Source: Notospermus geniculatus
Lineage: Eukaryota > Nemertea > Pilidiophora > Heteronemertea > Lineidae
NCBI GenBank assembly: GCA_002633025.1
Contig: NMRB01002367.1
Coordinates: 38,468-102,467 of the forward strand
Direction: 5' to 3'
DNA length: 64,000 nucleotides
The notes under the pieces were generated by a model. That model was not told the origin of the DNA. It saw only the letters and a program-made list of their open reading frames with translations, and made no database searches. The position numbers and the translations under genes were made by a program. This document shows, piece after piece, positions 11,769-22,681 of this stretch; positions within the stretch are counted from its first letter, which is position 1; each line of letters starts with the position of its first letter.

Positions 11769-12439
11769 GTGACAAACGGTGTAGGCCTACATTGTATCTA
11801 ACATTTTGATCGATTCGTGATGCTGACACAAATTACGTTTACACATGCCACAGGGGAAAACTCAATGTCTAATTAAGAGGTGTGAGATCGGCTAATTGTT
11901 TAATTAGCCAGGTGTAATATTTACCAAACTTTCTTTTTGTTCCTTGGTTAACGACAGAACAAACGAGGACATTAACAGTGGAAACTGCTATCCACGTACA
12001 TGTAGTTAGATCATGGAGGAAAATAGATGTGTATATACCTGTTGTAAAAAATATGATTATGGTGATTGCTAAATATATAATTTCTGTTATGGTTTAGATA
12101 TTGTCTTATGTTTTTGCATTCCCAGTTTTTGTGCGTTGAAATGTCTTCCAATGAAAATGCAAGTCCCCGTGGATTCATGTCGCGTTTTTGAATTGTCTTT
12201 TCAGTTAAAGTGTGTGTTTGAATCACGTTTTCTGCAGCACCATGTATGTAGTAGGCCTACATTGCGACTATGATTCATTACTAGCAGCTTAGACACATCG
12301 CAGGCAGAACGAGAGTCATTTGAGACTGGGAACCAACCCAGTCCTTCTATTGACGGATAAGCCACGACAGTAATAGCTTACCTTGAGCAAACCCTACAAG
12401 GCTATGCTTCCAAGAACCTATGACAACCATTGTATTTAC
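11769..12439. other. 3' flank of the transposase-family gene, nothing further seen
   Basis: Non-coding, AT-rich. It contains TGTAGGCCTACATTGTA near 11780 and a similar block near 12248. No poly(A) signal stands out. Confidence 0.4.
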
Positions 12440-12957
12440 ACTGCTTCATTCAGACCTGATTCACTATCTGATCCGAAAACTACTGCGGATCTCATTGCAA
12501 AACGTAACTGTCCAGATACCAATCGAAGACTCACCTGGATTCCTGCACAGATTCTAATCAGAAACCCACCTGGATTATTGTCCAGATTCCAATCAGAAAC
12601 TAACCTGGATTCCTGTCCTAATCAGAAACCCACCTGGATTCCCGTCCAGATCCTAATCAGAATCTCACCTGGATTCCTCTCCAGATTCTAATCAGAAACC
12701 CACCTGGATTCCGGTCCAGATTCCAATCAGAAACCCACCTGGATTCTTGTTCAGATTCCATTCGGAATCTGGCCTGGATTCTTACCAAGATTCCATTCAG
12801 AAACTGAACAAGATTCCTATCCGGATTCCAACCGGATTCAGGGGCCATATCCGAGTCAGATTTTGGGTCGGAATCTGAATCGAATCCGGCTGGAATCAGG
12901 TTCGGATCCGGTGAAAGATTCTGAACAGAATCTGAATCAGATATTCGTCCTGGGATG
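12440..12957. repeat. right TIR with 35-bp minisatellite, inverted
   Basis: ACCTGGATT units start at 12567, 12602, 12631, 12666, 12701 and 12736. The spacing is 35 bp except for one 29-bp step. The array is the inverted counterpart of 7432-7600. The outermost 170 bp matches the left end in inverse order (GGTGAAAGATTCTGAACAGA near the terminus). Confidence 0.85.
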
Positions 12958-13559
12958 TTTGCGAAATTGGAATGTACATATCTTTGTTCAACGTATGAAA
13001 ATAGGGGCAATTTAAAGACACTGCTCTGCAATGATAAGGGGCAAGCCCCCCTTACATCATATGAAAGGGGCACTGCCCGGGTTGGGGTTAGATTCGGCCT
13101 AAGCTTAGTCAAGTTGGTGTTAGGGTTTGATTAGTCTACAAGTAGAGTTGTGCTACTGGGTATAGAGGCTTTGTAAATGCTGTCACAAGCCGCCATGCTG
13201 AGGACGCATGCTGCAGAGGCACAGCGAAATAAGCCGTGCATGCCCCAATTACGCTTCGTCAAACAATGGCATGGTACACTTCACACAAGTCACGTCATGG
13301 TCGGCTCACACCTCTGCGCCCTGTGTCCTCCAGAATGGCCACCAGGATGATATCATTGCAAAGCCTCTATGGTGGGCCAACCGGCGGGAAGTGACACATC
13401 TCCATACATTCAATTTTGCTTTTTCTGTGCATACAAGGGGCCCGATGGACATGATGAATAGGTCTTACATCTTAGGTCTAGGGCCTAGATTATGATGCTG
13501 CTATGCTATAGTATTGATGAGCATCAGCAACTATACGAGAGATATTAAAAATTAGTCAT
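12958..13559. other. no gene seen
   Basis: Spacer between the EnSpm-like element and the Copia element. No LTR could be recognised before the Copia gag region. Confidence 0.4.
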
Positions 13560-13615
13560 CAAAAATTTTTATTGTGCATTCTTTGTTCTTTCCTTAGCAG
13601 CTGAACGCCAGGCCC

Positions 13616-14041
13616 ATGGGCCTCTTCTTCACAGGGTCAGGTCCACGTAACAAGAGTTTCAGTGGTAAACCTCCGCAACAAAGAGCACCCCGGGGTCAGC
13701 AACAGTACGGGCCTCGTTTTGGGAGACGTTCCCGGTGTGCCATATGTGGGTCAACATTCCATTGGGCGAAAGACTGTGAGCATAAACAGGAGTCTGTGAA
13801 TATGGTCATGAGTCAAGAGTCTGTTGAGGATTGCAAATTGACATTATACACCAATGAAGAAAGTCCACATATCGTCTTTATGACAGAGTCATACGGTTCA
13901 GCTGTTGTGGACACGGCTTGCACACGCACTGTGTGTGCGGAAAAGTGGTTTGAGGATTACGTAGATACCGTACCTTATCCTCACATCAGAGGTCTCAGAT
14001 TGTTGTTGAAGTGGAGTCCTTATCACTCTCCTGGAGAGTGA
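13616..14041 (+). pseudogene. Copia gag end and protease fragment
   Basis: A 141-residue frame. Residues 41-54 are a CX2CX4HX4C zinc knuckle (CAICGSTFHWAKDC), preceded by an Arg/Gln/Gly-rich stretch. A protease-like VVDTACTRTVC follows at about 13904-13936; the usual D-T/S-G is D-T-A here, so activity is doubtful. The frame stops at 14041. The first residues are probably not the real start, because most of gag is missing. Confidence 0.75.
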
Positions 14042-14293
14042 TAAGACCTTCGGTTTGGTGATGGTGGTCAAGTGAAATCAGTGAAAAATGTGACGTTTCC
14101 TGCAACAATTGGAAATATCTGGTGCAAGATAAACAGTGAGATAGTGCAAATAGACATAGGGCCTACCACTCCTTCTGAGCAAAGAATCTCTCAAGCGAGC
14201 AGGTGCTATTTTGAATCTTGAGAAGGATGAGACAGTTATGTTCGGAAAAAAGTTCAACTTGAATGTACGTCGTCAGGTCACTATTGCATAAGT

Positions 14294-14900
14294 TTGAACA
14301 GTGGCAGACGCAAGGAGATAGTGCTATTGGTCGCTCGATACATACAAAATGACAAGGAAAGAGAGAGGATGCTTGTGAAAATCTACAGGCAGTTTGGTCA
14401 CGCATCAGCACAGAAATTGAATAAGCTGTTGAAAGATGCCGGGGAGAATGATGGGTGTGTTTACAGACTTGTGGAAAGAGCAGTTGCGGGGTGCGAAGTG
14501 TGTCAACGACATAGTAAGACTCCAAATCGCCCTGCAGTCAGTCTCCCCATGGCAAGTGATTTTACGAAACCGTCGCTGTAGATCTGCACCAGTTAGCTCC
14601 GTCGGTGATCCTTCTACACATCATTGACATGTTCACTCGTTACAGTGCTGGAGCAATAATAAAGTCGGATGAAGGTTCAACGATTGTGGACAAGTTTATT
14701 GCTCATTGGCTCAGTATTTATGGTGCTCCCCAAAAATTGTTGAGTGATAATGGTGGAGAGTTTGAAAATGAAGATGTCAAGCAAATGGGGAGATCTTTGG
14801 AATTAAAATGCTGAGAACTGCTGCCTTCACTCCCTGGAGTAATGGAGTTGGCGAACGCCATAATATGACTGGCAGAAACCGTGCACAAAGTTAAAGAAGA
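14294..14900 (+). pseudogene. Copia integrase, frameshifted
   Basis: The zinc-binding part (FGHASAQKLNKLL ... CEVC) lies at 14394-14505. The catalytic core follows in other frames: IDMFTRYSAGA (first Asp, about 14623) and LSDNGGEFEN (second Asp, about 14740). After a frameshift near 14812 comes SNGVGERHN with the third acidic residue, near 14838-14865. All three D,D,E positions are present but spread over at least three frames. Integrase-like remnants continue to about 15230. Confidence 0.8.
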
Positions 14901-15604
14901 CAGAGGATGTTCGTGGGAAGTTGCCTTAAACTGGGCTTTGATGGCGAAGAATTCTTTGAGCAACATCCATGGCTTCAGTGCCCAGCAACTAGTGTTTGGT
15001 AGCAATCCAAATATTCCGTCTCATGTCCATTGTCTCAGATGAATTACCGGCACTTGAAGGTACATGTACTACCACCTCTTGTCGAGTGCTTCGGGAACAC
15101 ATTTCGGCTTTGCATGCGGCTAGAAAGCCATTCGTTCAGTCTGAGTGCTCGGGACGTATTAGGAGAGCTTTAAAGAAAGTTCGGCAACCATCCCAATTAT
15201 TTCACTTCATACAGCCGATTGCAAGCTAAAACCTTGATAACCTTTCTACCGAATGATGAAGTATACAAATTAAAATAGCCTCCACGGGATCATAAAAGAC
15301 TTAGTTTGAGATAGGAGTTATAAATCCACCAGTTTTGTCGTCGTTTTCTGTCTCATCAGCAACATCCGCCATTTTTACTCGGTGAGGTGTAAGATAAAAC
15401 TCGGAGAGGGTTGCTGCTACTCAGAAAGGCGGCTGCCGATTCTCCACGGTGGTGATTGTGGTGATGCTGTTGTGACGTTCGATGATGAAGATGATGGAAT
15501 TTGTCAACCTGTGACAGAGAGTGTCGTACAAGAGACAAGTTACTGCTGACATGGCTGAGAGTGTCATTTAAAGTCGCACTCAGCATGCTCAACCTGCACG
15601 AAGT

Positions 15605-15856
15605 ATGGATACTGTATGGAGGAAAGCGAAAATTACGCCAGGACAACAGATCAAGTTTTCATTTGCTGAAAGTGATCAGCCTGTGACTGCTAAGGTGCTG
15701 AGCAAAGCAGGGAAGTCCACAGGAAAATACAAGGATTGGTTCAATCTACAGTATACAGATGTTGATGGAAATGAACGACAACAGTCCGTGGATTTTGGGA
15801 AAGTGAGGGACTTAGTAATTACAGACTTGTCTAAAAAGGAAAGTTCACAGGCATAA
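15605..15856 (+). pseudogene. Copia region between integrase and RT
   Basis: An 83-codon frame with KDWFNLQYTDVDGNERQQSV, acidic and polar, in the position of the integrase C-terminal tail and linker. No catalytic motif. Included because it is open, lies between recognised domains, and has the same orientation. Confidence 0.5.
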
Positions 15857-15859
15857 CCA

Positions 15860-16562
15860 GTGGTGGAAGAGGAAGAAGTGATGGTTGTAGATAATGTTTC
15901 TTTCGACCATGCAAAGCAGAAGGAACTGAAGAGTTGGAGACAACATACGGTATGTGAAGCTGTTAAGGATTGTGGACAAAAGACGATTTCCACACGATGG
16001 GTGTGTACAATGATGGAGATAGATGGTGTTCTATAGCCTAAAGCAAGACTAGTAGCAAGAGGTTTTGAAGAAATCGATGAGTCAATACAAAAGGATTCTC
16101 CGACCTGCACAGCTTAGTCGTGGAAAATGGTCTTCGCTGTCCTGGGTATCAAAGGCTGGGAACCACGAGCAATGGATATCAAAACTGCTTTTCTTCAAGG
16201 TTTCCCCATTGGATAGGAAAGTGTATCTTCGTCCTCCAAAGGAAGCAAGGTCCACAGGAAAGATATGGTTGCTTCAAAAATGTGTGTATGACCTGAACGA
16301 TGCATCACTATGTTGGTATAGGAGAGTTAAGGATGTTATGCAGAAGAACGAGGGTTCAATGTCTAGAGTTGATCCTGCAGTCTTCTTTTGGCATAATAAG
16401 GAAAACAATCTACTCGGCCTAGTAGTTTGTCATGTGGATGACTTCTTGTGGGCAGGAGATGAGACGTTTGAGTCTCAGGCAGTGGACAAAATTCGGAGAG
16501 AGTTTCTGGTTGGTAAGGAGGAAACAGGCCCATTTAGGTATATTGGTGTTACCATCAAGTAA
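15860..16562 (+). pseudogene. Copia reverse transcriptase
   Basis: The start is degraded: ISTRWVCTMMEIDGV, a stop, then KARLVARGFEE near 16038-16070. Later pieces are VYLRPPKEA, KCVYDLNDASLCWYR and the palm motif CHVDDFLWAGDETF near 16428-16470, with two Asp residues. The 165-codon frame 16065-16562 covers most of the palm. Several stops make the gene inactive. Confidence 0.85.
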
Positions 16563-16661
16563 GATAACGTCGAGCACTGTATTGTACTTAACCAAGATGA
16601 ATACAGTGCAGGTATTCAGCCAGCTGAAATTTCTAAGACAAGGTCATCTGAGACAGAAAGT

Positions 16662-17140
16662 TTGTTAACAGAAAAGGAAAGAACACAAATGAGATCAAAA
16701 GTTGGTCAGCTTCTGTGGTTGGGACATCAGACAAGACCGGATCTTTTGTTTGATGCTTCTTCACTTGCGGCCAGAATCAAAGAAAGTCAAGTAAAAGACT
16801 TGTTAGAGGTAAACAAAGTGATCAAGAAAGCCAAGGGTGAGAACGCGTCACTTAAGTTTCAACAGTTAAAAGAGAAAAGGTTTTGGTGCTCCACACTGAC
16901 GCTTCATTGGGAAATCTGAAGGATGGAGGGTCGCAGGGAGGCTACTTCATTTGTATCAAAGGAGATGGCAACGTAATCTCGCCATTGTGCTGGAGTTCTC
17001 GAAAGATTAGACGAGTGGTTCGTAGCACTATAGCAGCAAAAACGATGGCGCTAGCCGATGGCATAGATGCTGGTGTTTTCTTAGCGATACTTTACACTGA
17101 GCTCATGTATGGTAAAGCCAACCCTGAGATGATGTCGTAG
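16662..17140 (+). pseudogene. Copia RNase H
   Basis: LLWLGHQTRPDLLFDASSLA (about 16713-16770) is the connection segment. VLHTDASLG (16886 on) carries the first Asp. The usual catalytic Glu in the 'AE' motif is Lys here (STIAAKTMALADG near 17030). A frameshift lies near 16880. Confidence 0.75.
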
Positions 17141-17145
17141 TAACT

Positions 17146-17649
17146 GGGAACCTTCATAAATCCCGCAAAGCTACTTGAACTAGTGTCACTAGCTTCCTCC
17201 CCTGACCCCCCACACCCCGCCCTTGACCACACCTAAAAGCCTACATTTCAGGATGCCAAAAACAAATTTCCATTACTTTGTTTTGGCATTGTACACTCAT
17301 GGAAAAAAGTAAATGGACAGCAGTTTTTCTTGAATATCTCCAAACCATTGCGATGTAGGAGACTGAGCCTAACATATGTGATAGCAAATTTTCCTGGCCA
17401 TCTGATGATATCAAAGTCCAGAAAATCTGGTAAAATCCACCTTTGATAGAAGGATTTGGTAAAGTCATGGTTTTGGCTACTTTTTTATTTGCAGGTTTTC
17501 ACTGAATTTTTTTATAGGAGCGTGTTCCTCTCATCGAGAGCTTTCATATCATATCTTAAATTTTCAATTATTTTAATTAGAAAGGTGGTTTTTAACCACT
17601 TTTATCGATATTATTCTGCACATGCCAGGCACACCTTTGACACAGTCCC
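17146..17649. other. no gene seen
   Basis: AT-rich spacer between the Copia remnant and the DIRS-type element. No LTR recognised. Confidence 0.4.
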
Positions 17650-17702
17650 TTTCTCTAAAATCTACTTTATTTACTCACAACAAAAATTCAATATAACGCT
17701 TT
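17650..17702. repeat. B2 split direct repeat
   Basis: TTTCTCTAAAATCTACTTTA ... AATATAACGCT matches 17871-17930 (B1) in the same orientation; B1 has about 8 extra bases before the AATTCAATATAACGCT end. It is separated from A2 by a 92-nt spacer, unlike the abutting repeats of canonical Ngaro elements. Confidence 0.75.
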
Positions 17703-17794
17703 ATTCTCCTGCTGAACACCTTCACAACATCAACTCACAAATTCGTACAACGGAGGTCCAACTGAAACATAACACAACTCTCTTTATAAAATTA

Positions 17795-17870
17795 GTGCAC
17801 AACAGAAAATACGCATAACTCAATGCGTATTCCTACGCATTGAGGAAAGAAATAGTTTGTATAACTACGA
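17795..17870. repeat. A2 split direct repeat with internal hairpin
   Basis: 76 bp, matching 25191-25266 (A1) with about three mismatches. It starts GTGCACAACAGAAAA. It contains CTCAATGCGTA-TTCC-TACGCATTGAG, an 11-bp perfect stem with a 4-nt loop. This could be a recombinase core site. Confidence 0.85.
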
Positions 17871-17930
17871 TTTCTCTAAAATCTACGTTATTTACTCACT
17901 ACACTATTTCTTAAATTCAATATAACGCTT
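17871..17930. repeat. B1 split direct repeat
   Basis: Directly abuts A2. It matches 17650-17702 as described for B2. The sequence from 17931 to the recombinase stop codon at 18199 is 3' non-coding. Confidence 0.7.
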
Positions 17931-18198
17931 CCTATAGAGACAACCAACCTACAACCTGTCTCAGGCATGTAATTCACACATATTCACACAACCAAGATAA
18001 CACCGAGCAGCACCTTTTATCCAACATTTATCATGTTTATACCTCTTCCAAGGAAATATTTCAAACGCATAGTATTGATACAAACTGCTAACTGTTAACT
18101 ACTAAAAACTGCTAACGTCAAATCTAAATGAACACACGTAGGTCTAAAGTAAACGTCGTATGAACAAACTGACCACATATTATATCGTGGTGCGAACC

Positions 18199-19411
18199 TT
18201 AATGCCTCAACATGTCAGCTGTGAATGACTCTGGCGCCTGCGGATACACGTAGCGATTTAAGAACACCTCTTTTGTCTTCCACCTACCAATCTGCATCGC
18301 CGTTTCAGGCGCCACACCAGTTTGTACCGCGCGCGTAGCCCCTGTGGGCCTAAAAGACTTCGCCGAGTAACCCTGCTTGCCTAATCCAGCCAAGTCGATA
18401 GCCTCTTGCATGATACGACTGATTGTGTCTCCCGACACCAATTTGTATGGGTGTGTCAAAGAAACAAACAGTGGGTTAGTGTCACTAGGCCTAACACTCG
18501 CCGTACGGTTAATGTAACACCTCAAGCAGGACACTGGGTCCATCATGCGGTTGCTATGGTTCCCGGGTATTTTGACTTCAAACCCTGTGCGATTTGTGTC
18601 ATTCTTTATACCAAAGAAGTGCACCGTCATCGAACCATCACCATGAAAAATAACATCGTCCACCGACATACTAGACCTTTCAAACGCAGACTTTTCCCGA
18701 TTATAAACCATGCCTTTTGGGGCTAGGTCAGAAGGCCGAGTCATGCATACCAAAGCTAACAGGGTAACGGCTTTCAATCTCAAACGCCGAATGGGCAACA
18801 CCTCATTGTCACCCCACGACTCAAACAGTAACTTGAATGGCTCTATGGGCATAGGCTTGGTACGTAACATCGGCTTAGACGTACCAGTCTTTATCAAACC
18901 AGTTACTAGTCTCTTAATATCACCATCATGCATGGGAGAAGGCTTGCCCAAGGCCTCAAACCAACATGTAAGTGCTGCACCGGCAGTGCGCAACTGCGCC
19001 TCCGGGCGACTTGACGAATCGGCAATAGTACACAGTCTGCCACCACCGCAGACCGGCTCATTTCCGAAAAAGGAACCTGCCTAGAATCACAAAATGATAC
19101 ATATCTACCAATGAACCTATTATAACACTTAACCGTAGAAGGCGCAAGGCTATAAACCGCTTGCTGCACAGCCCTATCCGACCAATCTTTAGCCCTTAAC
19201 CTCTTGCACCAGATATCCGCCAGGCATATATACGCCAAGCTCGATTTTTGAGGGGTTCCGTTGCCCCGACGGCTATCACAGTCCGGTTTGACACTGGTAA
19301 CCGAATTGGCGCATCTACCGACATCGCCACCAGTTGGCGGAACCAAGTTTGACTCTCCCACCAAGGGGCGACAATAGTCGCCATGGCCTTTTGTTGTTTT
19401 ACCACCTGTAA
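18199..19411 (-). pseudogene. DIRS-type tyrosine recombinase
   Basis: The C-terminal 264-codon frame (18993 to 18199) holds the catalytic region: VCMTRPSDLA with the first Arg, KSFRPTGATRAVQTG with the second Arg, and IGRWKTKEVFLNRYVY with the Trp and nucleophile Tyr. The N-terminal part (about 19364 to 18950) is in another frame and includes STVKCYNRFIGRYVSFC, a core-binding-like helix. Upstream, KAMATIVAPWWES (about 19390) is the linker after RNase H. At least two frameshifts separate these parts. The family inserts the cDNA circle by site-specific recombination and uses no integrase. Catalytic residues look intact, but the frame breaks make this copy dead as assembled. Confidence 0.85.
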
Positions 19412-19767
19412 AGCCTCGCTTATGTCGCCCTTACGTACAGTCAGAACTAGTTGGCAACTGATAATCGGCGCGTAGTTGGAACTAATCAGTCACAACTACT
19501 AGGTGACATAAGCTCTCGGGCGCCAGCGAGTAACTAGTTGCAAATTACAAATATCCAGATCCAGAAAATCGCACGTGTTCAACTTCAGCACGTTTTATTT
19601 AAAATCAAAAGAAATCAGTGTCGACATAAGCACTCAAAAGACGGCGATAAACTAGTTCCAGGTAGTTGCGACCGATCGGTATTTTTCTAGTCGGTGGTGA
19701 CATAAGTTATCAGTTGCAACTTGTTGACGCTATTTCTATCACAGCGTAGGGCGACATAAGCGAGGCT
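19412..19767. mobile_element. 356-bp MITE, TAA duplication, inside the DIRS-type ORF
   Basis: The ends are AGCCTCGCTTATGTCGCCCT and its exact complement (20-bp TIR). TAA flanks at 19409-19411 and 19768-19770. Removing it with one TAA joins PKVL to QVVKQQKAMATIV in one open frame. GACATAAG recurs internally near 19503, 19623, 19699 and 19752. The 3-bp TWA duplication suggests PIF/Harbinger. Confidence 0.9.
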
Positions 19768-19770
19768 TAA

Positions 19771-20050
19771 AACTTTTGGAATCAGCGCAAAGGGTGCGTT
19801 CACGAAACTGTTTGCCTTGCCCCAGTCTTTCTGTGCCAAGGCATCCACACCCGAGGTTTCCGGGTCCCAAAATAGGCTGTTGTACACAGGCAATTGCGCC
19901 GTCATTTAGAGAGGCGAACCTGTCCACCTGATGTGGACCCCAGTATCTGTCTAATTGATTGAATAACCCGGGATGCAGCATCCACTCGTAAGTTGACCGC
20001 CTCCTGGAGAGTTGGTCCGCGTGCCAGTTTTTCACCCCTGACAGGTACGA
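19771..20050 (-). pseudogene. DIRS-type RNase H C-terminal part
   Basis: The minus strand reads VKNWHADQLSRR, with the HAD motif that completes the RNase H active site, then STYEWMLHPGLFNQLDRYWG and VDRFAS. A frameshift near 19905 moves it to the frame with VYNSLFWDPETSGVDAL and PFALIPKVL. The pieces are separated from the rest of RNase H by the insertion 20055-20852. Confidence 0.8.
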
Positions 20051-20054
20051 AGCT

Positions 20055-20852
20055 GGGCAATTCTCCAGTAGAGAATGGATATTACAAAATCAAATTTTTA
20101 TTTTCATCTTTGATATTACAACTCGTTCAGATCAGCAAAAAATCTAGGAGATTCAGGCAACACTGCTGAAAATTATAATGTGAAGTGTTTTCAGTTATAA
20201 GGCAAGATAAATTTATGAAAATTAAAATTCATGTTTTTTGCACAGAATGTCCTGACATGACCTAGTTTTGGTACCCTTCTTTAGCCTGTCATAGGTCAGA
20301 TTACATCCATGAAAACCATGGTGTTTTGGTTGGTTTCACATCTACAAGGCCTGATTGAGGAACAATGGACAAATACAACACAATACAGTTGGGATGAATA
20401 TGACTTTGAAGCCTTCTTTTCGGAAGAAGCTTTTTGTAATTCCGTTACTGTAATTCCGTTACCACGAACTGTCTTTAGAAATGTTAATTTCTCTCAGAAG
20501 TAGAAAGATTTGGTGACGGTTAATATCTGAACTGAGAACTGACAACCTAAAGTGTATTATCATACTGTTTTTGTAATCATACGTTCTGCGGGTATTGTGT
20601 AGGAATTTTTTAAAAGTTGGTGACTGTTTTTGCACTGTCTCTCTGATTAATTCCGTTACCGACCAAAGTGGGCAACACTGCTCCTTAAGCTTGAATTGTA
20701 GACTGGGTTTGAACCTGTTCAAAATTATTTTGGCCCAATATGCCCAGGATATGACTGATTTCGTATCCGTCGTATTTGCCAGATAAGGGTGGGAGCCAAA
20801 AATATGACTAAATTTTGCTCTGATTTGTAATTCCGTTACCGGAGAATTGCCC
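20055..20852. mobile_element. 798-bp DNA transposon, AGCT duplication
   Basis: Ends GGGCAATTCTCC and GGAGAATTGCCC are a perfect 12-bp TIR. AGCT lies on both sides (20051-20054, 20853-20856). Removing the element and one AGCT restores the RNase H frame: KLVA joins SYLSGVKNW. Subterminal TAATTCCGTTACC-type motifs recur near 20437, 20452, 20648 and 20829. It encodes nothing recognisable, so it is non-autonomous. A 4-bp duplication excludes Tc1/mariner (TA) and hAT (8 bp); the superfamily is not settled. Confidence 0.92.
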
Positions 20853-20856
20853 AGCT

Positions 20857-22117
20857 ACCAACTTCACATTCATGTTCATGGCCTCTACATGTATCGCCCG
20901 AGCTACCCGATCTAGCGATTCCACCGAACCGCCCATCTTGTTCATCATTGCTACGGTTGTGATATTGTCCGACATAACCTGCACCGTTTTGTCTTCCAAA
21001 AACTTTCTGAACGATCGAAGGCCTAACAGTACAGTGAACAACTCCCGTTAGTTTGAATGGCGAAATGCCATCTGGCGGTCCCAAAAACCTTGTGCCTCCT
21101 GGCCGGGTATCCAAGCCCCCCAACCATAACCGGAGGCGTCTGTTACCATCTGAATATCCACCGCGGTATCTGTTACTACCAACCCGTTCCATTCTCCTAA
21201 CGCACCTAACCACCAGGATAAATCATCCACAGTCGGAGAATCAAGTACTAAAATATCACTCCAAGATTTCTTGCTAGCTGACAACCTGTACAAGTTCCTT
21301 AGAAAAAGCTTGGCCGGGAAAACACATTTAAACATGGACACACACTGGCCCCCTATGCGAGCGAGCCCCCTGGCCGAAATGGAACCACGGTTAAGCACTC
21401 TCCTAATGTCTTTTCTTAAGATTGACACCCTTCTCTTGGGTATGGAGACCACAACCTTATCACCAGCAGTATTTACCAAATAGCCGATGAATTCTTTCGC
21501 CTGAGTCGGGTTGAAATCGGATTTTTCAAAATTCACCTTCGCGCCTAAACCTTCCAAATTATCTAGGAGCAAACGTTTGTGTCTATCAATGTCTATCTTA
21601 GCCGCAAGCAGGATGAAATCATCCACATACAACACCACTCTCAACCCAAGCTGTCGTAGGAAACGTACTACCGGCCGGAGTACTTTAGTAAATATGAAGG
21701 GGCTACAATTTTGGCCAAAAGGCAAAACCGCCCACCGAAAATAATGCTGTTCAAATTCGAACCCTAGCAAAGCCCTATGTTCTGGGTGGACAGGTACATG
21801 AAAGAACCCGTTCTTTAAATCAGCAGTAACTATATAGTCCTTAGGTTTCGCCACCCGTATTACAGTATCAATGCCTTCGTACGCAAATTTTGGCGGCTCA
21901 CAACTCTGATTTAAATGTCTCAGATCAGTCACTAGTCGAAACCCCTTTTTCTTGGGGACGCATGATATGCGTGAAACACACTTTGGTCTAATGTCACACA
22001 GTTCAATACTACCCAATAGTAGCAAGTCCGATATTTCTTTCCGTAGAAATTCTGTCTCTGCACTGGAAAAAGGACTATTCCCATGCACGAAGCTCTCGAT
22101 CTGGCTAATATCATTAA
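20857..22117 (-). pseudogene. DIRS-type RT and RNase H, copy A
   Basis: The frame runs from about 22088. It carries KGFRLVTDLRHLN, VTADLKNGFFHVP, WAVLPFGQNCSPFIFTK and the palm motif VVLYVDDFILLAA, then RNase H VTDASGYGWGAW. A single in-frame TAA at 21048-21050 interrupts it. The same frame continues with RELFTVLLGLRSF and VQVMSDNITT, giving the Glu and second Asp of RNase H. The N-terminal end stops matching copy B near 22117. Apart from the stop and the insertion it is well preserved, so it is fairly young. Confidence 0.9.
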
Positions 22118-22681
22118 GGTCGATCTATAGTCATTGGGTTTTCCCCAGACAAACACATTCCAAGGGACCCACTGGCGTGAAACTGAATGAATCATAATGA
22201 ATAATAATTGCCTCTACTCTGTTCGTCAATTTTAGGCCGCGCTAGTGCTCAAATAGATCTTATTGTTGCCAGTCAGTTATAGGCCTTGGCATTCAACGGT
22301 CTGCTGATTTGCGCATGTAATATCTGGAAACACACCATAGTGAACGTGTGTTGCAAATAGTAAACAAACCCACGTGAAGAATAAAGTTTCAAACTTGCCA
22401 CAGTGCAGAGAATCGCGACGTCACGTCACACCAGGCCCCGTCAGTTCCGCGAATCGGCGCACGTCGGCGCTAGCGTTCGCTGGGCTTCACCATTCGCAGT
22501 GAAGACATGTGCGATTTCGTAGAATTTCTACAGTATGGCTGGTAGCAGCTGCCATTCTGTGGTAGAGGATGGAATTAGTAACCAACATGGCTGACACTGA
22601 AGCAGCCGATGGAGAAAATAATGAAAATAAACGCTTATAAACCGACTTCAATATGACGAAGATGAGCCGAGGTCAACATCG
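22118..22681. other. unrelated sequence between the two RT copies
   Basis: No similarity to the retrotransposon. It is GC-rich around 22410-22490 and holds an ATG (22587) opening a 17-codon frame, MADTEAADGENNENKRL. It could be host sequence, another element, or a misjoined contig end beside the gap. Confidence 0.4.

Larger units (their letters stand above)
7219..12957 (+). mobile_element. EnSpm/CACTA-like DNA transposon, about 5.7 kb, internally degraded
   Basis: The left end (ACATCCCAGGACGAATAT at about 7217) and right end (ATATTCGTCCTGGGATGT, ending about 12957) are inverted copies. The inverted similarity runs inward for about 430-500 bp on each side (to roughly 7650 and 12440), much of it a 35-bp minisatellite. 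Between them lies a plus-strand gene with a zinc-ribbon-like N-terminal exon (8724-9152) and C-terminal exons (10871-11768) of the invertebrate transposase-domain family linked to EnSpm/CACTA elements. The catalytic core is not found in 9153-10870. The ends do not start CACTA, and I could not settle the target-site duplication, so the superfamily name rests on the protein family and the subterminal repeats. Confidence 0.65.
13560..17145 (+). mobile_element. decayed Ty1/Copia retrotransposon
   Basis: The domain order is zinc knuckle, protease, integrase, reverse transcriptase, RNase H, which is the Copia order (integrase before RT). Every domain is split by stops or frameshifts. No LTRs, primer-binding site or polypurine tract were recognised, so both ends are approximate. 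The RT palm motif is HVDDFLWAG, not the YVDD of plant and yeast Copia. That variant recalls GalEa-like Copia lineages of marine animals, but the assignment needs a tree. Confidence 0.85.
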
